Assembly: GCA_029939545.1 (NCBI GenBank)
Contig: JAOZSS010000037.1
Span: 1 to 16,541 of the forward strand
DNA length: 16,541 nucleotides
Direction of reading: 5' to 3'
Source of the DNA: Kiritimatiellia bacterium
GTDB taxonomy: Bacteria > Verrucomicrobiota > Kiritimatiellia > UBA8416 > JABMPJ01
Shown: piece after piece, positions 7,298 to 12,837 of the stretch
Layout of the letters: the number at the start of each line of letters is the position of its first letter
Position numbering within the stretch: position 1 is the stretch's first letter
Position numbers and translations under genes: made by a program
The notes under the pieces: generated by a model
Database searches by the model: none
What the model was told of the DNA's origin: nothing
Seen by the model: only the letters and a program-made list of their open reading frames with translations

Positions 7298-8529
7298 CCG
7301 ATCAGATCGGCCAGACGTTGGGACGGGTGCTGGAATGGTCACGCGAGCGCGATTACGCTGGGCACTCAAAGCATGATGCGCTGAATAGCCCTTTCCTGTC
7401 GGCTGTCACGCTAAAGAACAAGATCCTGAGATTGGTGGCGATCCAGGCGCTGATGCGGTTTCCTTGGAACGTGCGTGGGCTGTTTGGTGTGCCGAAGCTG
7501 CGCAATCCCAAGGGGATCGGCCTATTCGCTCATGCTCTGCTTGATCTGTCCGAACATCTCGGTGAGGCTGGGGCTGACTACCGCGCGCAGGCCGAAACGC
7601 TATTGCAGTGGCTGATCGATCACCCGTCGCCCTGGGCGGATGGCTCCGGGACGTCTGAGCTGGCCGGAAGAGGGTGGGGCTACCACTACCCGTGGCAGGA
7701 TGTCGGGTTCTTTCAGCCACGCCATTTTCCGAACCGAGTGGTCTCGTGCTGGATCGGATTCGCCTTTGTACGCGCCTTCGAGGTCACCGGAGAGGCGCGC
7801 TACCTCGATGTGGCGCGGGAGATCGTAAGCTTCGTGCTTGATAATCCCAAGCGGCTTGAAGACACACCCGAACAGCTCTGCCTGAGCTATGTGCCGCTCG
7901 AAGAGATCGACTGGGCGGTCATGGATGTTAGTGCGCTCAGTGCGTCGTTGTGCGCCCAGGTGGCGCGTCACACGGGTGACGGTGACCTGCAGAAGACAGC
8001 CCGCCGCCTGATGGCATTCGTTGTGGACAAGCAGACTGATTACGGCGCGTGGTTCTACACGTGGCCGTCAGGCGATAGCCATATCACCCATGACAACTAC
8101 CACACGGGTATCATTGTAGATTGTCTGGCCGACTACATGACCTGCTCCGGCGACCATGAGTTTGAACCAGCCTACCGTATGGGCCTGGACTACTACCGAG
8201 ACGCGCTCTTTATGCCGGATGGAGCGCCGAAGTGGATGAATAACAAGGTGTTTCCGCATGACGTTCACGGTGCGGCGGCCGGCATCTTGTGTTTCACGCG
8301 GGCGGCAAAGTTTTTTGCTGAACATGCTGCAAGCCCTGACACATTACGGGCGAAGGCGGCGCTGGAGATGGCCGGACGCGTCGAGCGTTGGGCGCTTAAG
8401 AACCTCTATCGGGATGAGGGATGTTTCATGCATCAGAAGGGACGCTTCATGACCCGTCGCTATTGCCTGATGCGCTGGTGCAATGCATGGATGTGCAAGG
8501 CGATGGCGTTTAAGCTGTCAGTTGGTTGA
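7294..8529 (+). CDS. Alpha/alpha-toroid protein of a glycan-locus family, reaction unknown
   Basis: A 411-aa soluble protein with repeated helical hairpins, resembling the (alpha/alpha)6-barrel proteins seen in capsule and exopolysaccharide loci, some of them misnamed delta-aminolevulinic acid dehydratase in databases. Family-like signatures are HSKHDALNSPFL at 24-35, YPWQDVGFFQPRHFPN and DWAVMDVSALSASL in the middle, HDNYHTG, FPHDVHGAA at 320-328 and MRWCNAWM at 393-400. Such folds occur in glycan epimerases, lyases and hydrolases; the conserved His, Asp and Trp residues suggest a carbohydrate-binding cleft, but no reaction can be assigned. The start is TTG 7294, backed by GGGAG eight bases upstream; the frame is closed by a stop at 7258 and holds no ATG before it. 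It shares four bases with the upstream fragment and overlaps the opposing GT4 gene by 20 bases. Confidence 0.78.
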   Translation: MTDQIGQTLGRVLEWSRERDYAGHSKHDALNSPFLSAVTLKNKILRLVAIQALMRFPWNVRGLFGVPKLRNPKGIGLFAHALLDLSEHLGEAGADYRAQAETLLQWLIDHPSPWADGSGTSELAGRGWGYHYPWQDVGFFQPRHFPNRVVSCWIGFAFVRAFEVTGEARYLDVAREIVSFVLDNPKRLEDTPEQLCLSYVPLEEIDWAVMDVSALSASLCAQVARHTGDGDLQKTARRLMAFVVDKQTDYGAWFYTWPSGDSHITHDNYHTGIIVDCLADYMTCSGDHEFEPAYRMGLDYYRDALFMPDGAPKWMNNKVFPHDVHGAAAGILCFTRAAKFFAEHAASPDTLRAKAALEMAGRVERWALKNLYRDEGCFMHQKGRFMTRRYCLMRWCNAWMCKAMAFKLSVG

Positions 8530-9820
8530 ACACATCCGCCAATTCACCGACCAGATTTCTGCGCTCGTAAGCAGGGAAGCTGCGTGGTCCGGTGTTCAGT
8601 TTTCCACGCTTCCATTGGACAAATTGGTCCAGGATATAGTCTGTGAGCCCGGCTTCTGTCTGTGGTGCAAAGGTGACTCCTGTCCTCGTGTCACGCAGAA
8701 TGCGGGCGGTATCGCCTTCCTGCGGTCCGATTGCCAACATGGGGTTCCCTGTGGGCATGATCTCGAATATCTTCGATGTGATGATCAGCGTATTGAAGGG
8801 TACCTGGTCAACGAGTACGAGCATGAGTTGATCCTCGTAGAGCATGGGTTGCAGCTCGTCGTAAGGAACGGGGGGGCGCAGGTCCAAGTTCGCGTCGGGG
8901 ATGTGCTTTTTCAGTATGGAAGCCGTCTGGGCATCATGGCGGCCGATAATCCGCAAGGTGAACTGCGCGGAGAATTGGGGGTCTGACTGGCACAGGTTGC
9001 GCAGAATTCGCAAGAGTGTGATGGGGCATCGCTGTGCGCTGATCCAGCCGTAGTATGAAAGGTTGAAACGATCGCTCTTCCCGGGTGTCTGGGAACCTTG
9101 ACTGTCATAGCCATTGGTGATGGTCCGGAACTTGTGTCGCTCACTGGGTTGTAGTTTTCCCGCCTGTAGGTCGAGCTGCCCGGGCGTGGCGGTGATGACT
9201 CGGTCGGCAGCCCGGAGTACGCCGTATTCCATCCTCTGATTGATGCTGCGAATCCATGGGAAGCGATAGGTGGTGTTGTAGGCATAGTTTTCCACCCACG
9301 GGTCGCGGAAGTCTGCCACCCACGGCGTCGCAAAGCGACGTTGCAGGCTCCTGGCAACCAGATGAACGGTGTAGGGTGGTGCAGTGGAGAACAGCAGGTC
9401 TGGCTCCTTCTCCAAGAAGACCTGTTTGCCACGCCTGACCGCATAGGGATGCCAGCCGATTCTGGCATCCGGAATGAACACATTCAGCCGTATGAATTCT
9501 CCAAGCCAGTGCGCCCATGCACGAGGGTTACCTGAGTCGGGGGTTGATGGTCCGGGCGTTTCTACGTGTTGCTTGCGGCTGCGCGTCAGCAGGTTGAAGA
9601 GGTGATGGGGCTCCAGCGCGGGGGCCCTGTAGATGTCCTGTATATGCTCGACCTCACCCGCCAGACTCTTGTCCAGTATGTCGTAGGTGCCTCCCTTCAC
9701 CGTGAGTATGCTGGGTTCCCATCCGTATTCACGGAGATACTTGCAGAACTTCACGACACGATGGACTTGAACGCCTCCCGCAGGTGGCCAGTAGTATGTA
9801 ATAATGAGGACTTTTTTCAT
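8510..9820 (-). CDS. GT4-like (GT-B fold) glycosyltransferase
   Basis: A 436-aa glycosyltransferase, the only confident minus-strand gene of the window. The N-terminus KKVLIITYYWPPAGGVQVHR is the classic GT4 entry with a glycine-rich loop. ADFRDPWVENY lies in the first domain, ITATPGQLDLQ and RTITNGYD at the domain boundary, and NLSYYGWISAQR then LRIIGRHDAQT in the C-terminal Rossmann domain. The donor-site region TSKIFEIMPTGNPMLAIGP replaces a textbook E-x7-E, as in the WbuB/sugar-transferase-like GT4 branch with longer N-domains. The start at 9820 fixes the N-terminus well although no Shine-Dalgarno sequence is visible. Its stop lies inside the last codons of the convergent toroid gene, with no terminator between them. 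Transcription must begin within the repeat-bearing region 9821-10100. Donor and acceptor are unknown. Confidence 0.88.
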   Translation of the reverse strand: MKKVLIITYYWPPAGGVQVHRVVKFCKYLREYGWEPSILTVKGGTYDILDKSLAGEVEHIQDIYRAPALEPHHLFNLLTRSRKQHVETPGPSTPDSGNPRAWAHWLGEFIRLNVFIPDARIGWHPYAVRRGKQVFLEKEPDLLFSTAPPYTVHLVARSLQRRFATPWVADFRDPWVENYAYNTTYRFPWIRSINQRMEYGVLRAADRVITATPGQLDLQAGKLQPSERHKFRTITNGYDSQGSQTPGKSDRFNLSYYGWISAQRCPITLLRILRNLCQSDPQFSAQFTLRIIGRHDAQTASILKKHIPDANLDLRPPVPYDELQPMLYEDQLMLVLVDQVPFNTLIITSKIFEIMPTGNPMLAIGPQEGDTARILRDTRTGVTFAPQTEAGLTDYILDQFVQWKRGKLNTGPRSFPAYERRNLVGELADVFNQLTA

Positions 9821-9862
9821 TAGGTATTGTTGGTGCTGTCTTCTAACGTGAGTTGTTGCCTA

Positions 9863-9960
9863 AAAGGAGATCCCTCGGCTTCGCTCCTCGGGATGACAGT
9901 GTCGGAATCAGCGAGCCTCCCAAGGAACTGTCATGCTGAGCTTGTCGAAGCATCTCCTTT
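9863..9960. repeat. REPIN-like imperfect inverted repeat of about 98 bp
   Basis: The outer arms AAAGGAGAT (9863-9871) and ATCTCCTTT (9952-9960) are perfect complements, as are the inner arms ATGACAG (9893-9899) and CTGTCAT (9928-9934). Between them lie two related but not identical cores, one with GGCTTCGCTCC and one with GAGCTTGTCGAAGC, and a 28-base centre. The motif TCATGCTGAGCTTGTCGAAG belongs to a type of dispersed intergenic repeat known in many bacterial genomes. The element sits between the divergently transcribed GT4 gene and the toxin-antitoxin pair. It can form a long hairpin on either strand. The remaining 9961-10045 shows nothing further. Confidence 0.75.
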
Positions 9961-10045
9961 GAGTGACCCCGATGGTTTGGGCAACACGCCGTCTAGAGCT
10001 GAACCCTACATGCTTCGTGGGGAGGAAAGCAAACCAGATCGGCAA

Positions 10046-10076
10046 TTGACGTCTCGCATGCACAATGCTCTACTAT
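10046..10076 (+). promoter_or_regulatory. Possible promoter of the antitoxin-toxin operon
   Basis: TTGACG at 10046-10051 could be a -35 box. TACTAT at 10071-10076 is a four-of-six -10 match, but the 19-base spacer is long. The short palindromes GACGTC and GCATGC lie between the boxes and might form part of an operator for the ribbon-helix-helix antitoxin, as is usual in such operons. Both statements are predictions by position only. Confidence 0.3.
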
Positions 10077-10103
10077 GACAAGAAGGAGAGAAGGAGAAAC
10101 GAC

Positions 10104-10346
10104 ATGTCGGTTATGAGTATCCGGATTGACGACACGAAGCGAAGGTTGCTGAAGGTCATTGCATCTGCAGAGGGCAGGTCTATGACCGATATCGTTGGCG
10201 AATTGCTTGATGGTTATATTCAACGTAAGAAGGCGGTATTGGGCGACTACGCGCAGACTCGGGATATCCAGAGTTTGATGAAGGTTTCAGAATCGTCATT
10301 TGCCGAATGGGATAACGATGAGGATGCCGTCTATGACGACATGTAG
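10104..10346 (+). CDS. Ribbon-helix-helix antitoxin of a MazF-type module
   Basis: An 80-aa protein with an N-terminal ribbon-helix-helix: the strand MSIRIDDTKRRLLKVIASAE (residues 4-23) leads into GRSMTDIVGELLDGYIQRKK (24-43). It should dimerise, bind its own operator and neutralise the toxin. The acidic C-terminus (SSFAEWDNDEDAVYDDM) is the expected toxin-binding tail. The start at ATG 10104 has AAGGAG seven bases upstream, which decides it over the open frame extending to 10065 and over ATG 10113. Its last 14 bases overlap the toxin gene, the usual arrangement for coupled antitoxin and toxin translation. CopG/Arc-type antitoxins are often paired with VapC, ParE or MazF toxins; here the partner is clearly of the MazF/PemK kind. 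Negative autoregulation is expected. Confidence 0.85.
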   Translation: MSVMSIRIDDTKRRLLKVIASAEGRSMTDIVGELLDGYIQRKKAVLGDYAQTRDIQSLMKVSESSFAEWDNDEDAVYDDM

Positions 10347-10668
10347 CTGCGGGGATATCGTTCTTGTACCTTTCCCCTTCACGGATCTACGATCCAGCAA
10401 GAAGCGCCCTGCCCTGGTCGTTTCGCCGGACGAGTACAACGAAGGTCCTGACGTTGTGATAGCGTTCATCACCAGTCAGGTAAGATCCCTCTCGCGGCCG
10501 GGTGATTATCATGTGAAGATGTGGCAAGAGTCTGGTCTGCCAAAGCCATCCATGATACGAATGAAGTTTGCCACGATCGAACGAAGCATTGTGATCAAGA
10601 AGCTGGGGCAACTGGCGAGTCCGGATCGGACAGAGGTGCGGTCGGTCATGTGCCGGTTTTTCGAATGA
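10333..10668 (+). CDS. MazF/PemK-family toxin (mRNA interferase)
   Basis: A 111-aa toxin with the CcdB/MazF fold. GDIVLVPFPFTDL at 7-19 and KKRPALVVSPDEYN at 23-36 are the family hallmarks, and R25 and T47 (in AFITSQV) are placed like the catalytic Arg and Thr/Ser of the family. The C-terminal part contains LPKPSMIRMKFATIERSIVIKKLG, which matches the usual PSxIR-type block. MazF-type toxins cleave single-stranded RNA at short motifs and stop growth unless bound by antitoxin. ATG 10333 is preferred, having TGAGGA eight bases upstream and giving a normal N-terminus; ATG 10318 and 10324 are also in frame. It overlaps the antitoxin gene by 14 bases and ends 10 bases before the next GT2 gene, so read-through into the glycan genes is likely. 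Confidence 0.9.
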   Translation: MTTCSCGDIVLVPFPFTDLRSSKKRPALVVSPDEYNEGPDVVIAFITSQVRSLSRPGDYHVKMWQESGLPKPSMIRMKFATIERSIVIKKLGQLASPDRTEVRSVMCRFFE

Positions 10669-10678
10669 GAAAGGTCGT

Positions 10679-11662
10679 ATGAAGCTGATAATCCAGATTC
10701 CCTGTTTCAACGAAGAGGAGACTCTGTCTGTCACGATTGCCGACTTGCCCAGAGAGATCGATGGTGTCGACCTGATCGAGTACCTTGTCATTGATGACGG
10801 CAGCAGTGACAGAACGCGGGAAGTAGCCAGGGAGTGCGGCGTTCACCATGTGACGGGTTTTCCGGGCAACCGCGGCCTGGCGCGGGCATTCCAGCATGGA
10901 CTCAACACCTGTCTCGCGCTGGGCGCGGATATTATCGTCAACACGGATGCCGATAATCAGTATAGCGGACACGATATCCCTAAACTGGTGGCTCCGATTG
11001 TGAAGGGAGAGGCGGATATCGTCATTGGCGACCGCGAGACCCACACCATCAGCCACTTCTCGGCCTTCAAGAAGTTCCTCCAGAAGCATGGCAGTATGCT
11101 TGTCGGCAAAGCTTCCGGGGTTGACGTGCCGGATGCAACAAGCGGATTCAGGGCGATCAGCCGGGATGCCGCGCTGAGCATCAACGTGATCAGTGACTTC
11201 TCGTACACGCTGGAAACGCTGGTTCAGGCGGGAAGAAAACGGTTGAAGGTGTTGAGCGTTCCCATCAGAACGAACGCGAAACTTCGGGAGTCCCGCCTGT
11301 TTAAATCCATGTTCAGTTTCGTGAGACGGTCCGGGTCAACCATGATTCGAGTCTACACGACGCAGCAGCCCCTAAAAGTCTTCCTTATTGCAGGGAGTGT
11401 CTTCTTTATCGGGTCCCTGATCCCCTTCGGACGGTTTCTCTACTTCATGCTCCGCGGCGACAGCAGCGGACGTATTCAATCCCTGATTCTGGGGTTGGTT
11501 CTCTTCTCCATCAGTGGGTTCCTGGCTACCATCGGCGTGCTTGCTGAACTGATCAGCGCCAATCGCAAACTGATCGAAGAGGTACTCAAAACCACGCGGG
11601 ATGTAGGGGGGCAGAATTCAGAATTCAGAATTCAGAATGGGAAAACTCGCAATAAACAGTGA
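10679..11662 (+). CDS. GT2 glycosyltransferase, DPM1/GtrB-like, with two C-terminal membrane helices
   Basis: Predicted polyprenyl-phosphate sugar synthase. IIQIPCFNEEETL at 4-16, the nucleotide-binding VIDDGSSD at 37-44 and NTDADNQY at 88-95 (metal-binding D-x-D) form the GT-A core. SGFRAISRDAAL and the basic VPIRTNAKLRESRLFKS lie before the membrane part. Two hydrophobic hairpin segments span roughly 230-257 and 264-290, as in GtrB and DPM1-like enzymes. GAGAAAGG lies just before ATG 10679. The last 18 or so residues (GGQNSEFRIQNGKTRNKQ) are encoded partly by a seven-base tandem repeat and are not family sequence. Being four genes from a GT-C-like protein, it is a candidate source of the polyprenyl-phosphate sugar that such proteins use; this pairing is inference. 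The toxin stop is 10 bases upstream. Confidence 0.9.
   Translation: MKLIIQIPCFNEEETLSVTIADLPREIDGVDLIEYLVIDDGSSDRTREVARECGVHHVTGFPGNRGLARAFQHGLNTCLALGADIIVNTDADNQYSGHDIPKLVAPIVKGEADIVIGDRETHTISHFSAFKKFLQKHGSMLVGKASGVDVPDATSGFRAISRDAALSINVISDFSYTLETLVQAGRKRLKVLSVPIRTNAKLRESRLFKSMFSFVRRSGSTMIRVYTTQQPLKVFLIAGSVFFIGSLIPFGRFLYFMLRGDSSGRIQSLILGLVLFSISGFLATIGVLAELISANRKLIEEVLKTTRDVGGQNSEFRIQNGKTRNKQ
11612..11638 (+). repeat. CAGAATT tandem repeat inside the GT2 gene end
   Basis: The unit CAGAATT is repeated almost four times (11612-11618, 11619-11625, 11626-11632, 11633-11638). It lies in the last codons of the GT2 gene and codes for QNSEFRIQN-type residues. It belongs to the same GAATTC-rich repeat family as 11751-11781 and 15663-15675, in the orientation opposite to 11751-11781. 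Simple repeats of this kind change length by slippage, which here would shift the frame of the tail. Confidence 0.85.
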
Positions 11663-11750
11663 CGGGCTTGTGCGATATTTGTCTGTGCGCGTCACACGCA
11701 GACAGGACGAATCAGGTCAACGACAATCTAGGAAGTGTTCTTTGGGTATT

Positions 11751-11781
11751 CTGAATTCTGACTCCTGAATTCTGACTCCTG
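11751..11781 (+). repeat. 14-bp tandem repeat (CTGAATTCTGACTC) before the DUF354 gene
   Basis: Two exact copies of CTGAATTCTGACTC (11751-11764 and 11765-11778) plus the first bases of a third. The sequence contains CTCCTGAATTCTG (11762-11774), the exact reverse complement of the copy at 15663-15675, and it is related in inverted orientation to the CAGAATT repeat at 11612-11638. It ends 12 bases before the DUF354 start codon, where a ribosome binding site would be expected, and no good Shine-Dalgarno sequence is seen there. The rest of 11663-11750 holds no gene. Confidence 0.85.
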
Positions 11782-11793
11782 AGTGGTTCCCTT

Positions 11794-12837
11794 ATGCGTA
11801 TTCTTGTTGAAATTCTGCATCCGGCCCATGTCCACGTATTCCGTAACGCCATCAAAGTGTGGCGGGATCGCGGTGACGAGGTGCTGGTTCTGAGTCGTGA
11901 GAAGGAGTGCGCCAATGCGCTTCTTGATGCCTACGATATCCCCTACAAGAGTATCAGCGCTCTCGGCAGGAAGAAATGGTCGCTCATCACGGAAATGGTG
12001 ATTCGAGACATCCGGATGTTGGGCGCCGCACTGACCTTCAAGCCGGACGTACTCGTCGGAATTATGGGCGTGACCATTGTTCAGGTCGGCAAGCTGATTC
12101 GGAAGCCCGCCATCGTCTTCTACGACACGGAGAACGCCGTCACCACCAACCGGTTTGTTTATCCCATGGCTCACTCGGTCTGTACACCCGCGTGCTACGA
12201 CGCGCCGGTTAAAGGGAACCACGTGACCTATCCCGGCTATCATGAGCTGGCCTACCTTCATCCCGATCGGTTCACTCCCGACAAGGAGAAAGTGCGGGCC
12301 CTGGGCATCGATCCGGACGCGGCGTTCTCCATTATCCGGTTCGTGTCCTGGCAAGCCTCGCATGACGTGGGAGAGAAGGGGCTCGGCGCGGCATTCAAGC
12401 GCGATGTGGTCGAACGGCTCAGCAAGCGCGGGCGTGTGTTGATCACAAGCGAAGGGGCGTTGCCGGATGATCTGGAGGACTACCGGTTTGCCTTGCCGCC
12501 CGAGAGCATGCATGACGTGATGGCGTTTGCCCGGATGCTCGTCGGCGAGAGCGCCACGATGGCCAGCGAAGCGGCCGTGCTGGGGGTGCCGGCGCTCTAC
12601 ATCAGCGACACGGGGCGTGGGTATACCGACGAAGAGGAATCGAAGTACGAGCTGGTCTACAACTTCACGACGGCGCAATGCGATGCCGCCCTGGCACGAC
12701 TCGATGAGCTGTTGGCCATGGACGACATCAGGGCGGTCTTCCAGCAGCGTCGTGAGACCCTGTTGGCGGAGCGGATCGACACCACGGGTTGGATGGTTAA
12801 CTACATCGACAAGGTGGTGGGTGAGGGACGCGCATGA
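11794..12837 (+). CDS. DUF354 family protein, GT-B-like
   Basis: A 347-aa cytoplasmic protein of the DUF354 family (Pfam PF04007), which has a glycosyltransferase-B/UDP-GlcNAc 2-epimerase-like double Rossmann fold and no proven reaction. The hallmark N-terminus MRILVEILHPAHVHVFRNAI matches the usual HPAHVH motif. Further family features are FKPDVLVGIMGVTIVQVGK, the YDTENA stretch near 110, KGNHVTYPGYHELAYLHPDRF, and the C-terminal donor-site-like SATMASEAAVLGVPALYISDT. Full length for the family. Its position between a GT2 enzyme and a GT-C-like protein, with an ATGA overlap to the latter, suggests that it acts in the same pathway, either as a glycosyltransferase or as a sugar-nucleotide epimerase-like enzyme. 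No strong ribosome binding site precedes the ATG, perhaps because the adjacent repeat occupies that region. Confidence 0.9.
   Translation: MRILVEILHPAHVHVFRNAIKVWRDRGDEVLVLSREKECANALLDAYDIPYKSISALGRKKWSLITEMVIRDIRMLGAALTFKPDVLVGIMGVTIVQVGKLIRKPAIVFYDTENAVTTNRFVYPMAHSVCTPACYDAPVKGNHVTYPGYHELAYLHPDRFTPDKEKVRALGIDPDAAFSIIRFVSWQASHDVGEKGLGAAFKRDVVERLSKRGRVLITSEGALPDDLEDYRFALPPESMHDVMAFARMLVGESATMASEAAVLGVPALYISDTGRGYTDEEESKYELVYNFTTAQCDAALARLDELLAMDDIRAVFQQRRETLLAERIDTTGWMVNYIDKVVGEGRA

Noticed and set aside
9827..10078. Plus-strand 83-codon frame before the antitoxin
   Set aside because: It consists of REPIN-like repeat and intergenic sequence, has no ribosome binding site and no homology.
11680..11704. 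Hairpin TGTCTG/CAGACA after the GT2 gene as a terminator
   Set aside because: Only six paired bases with a 13-base loop and no T run, so not supportable as a terminator.
11612..11781. Short repeats as a CRISPR array
   Set aside because: Units of 7 and 14 bases are contiguous, with no regular unique spacers and no cas genes.
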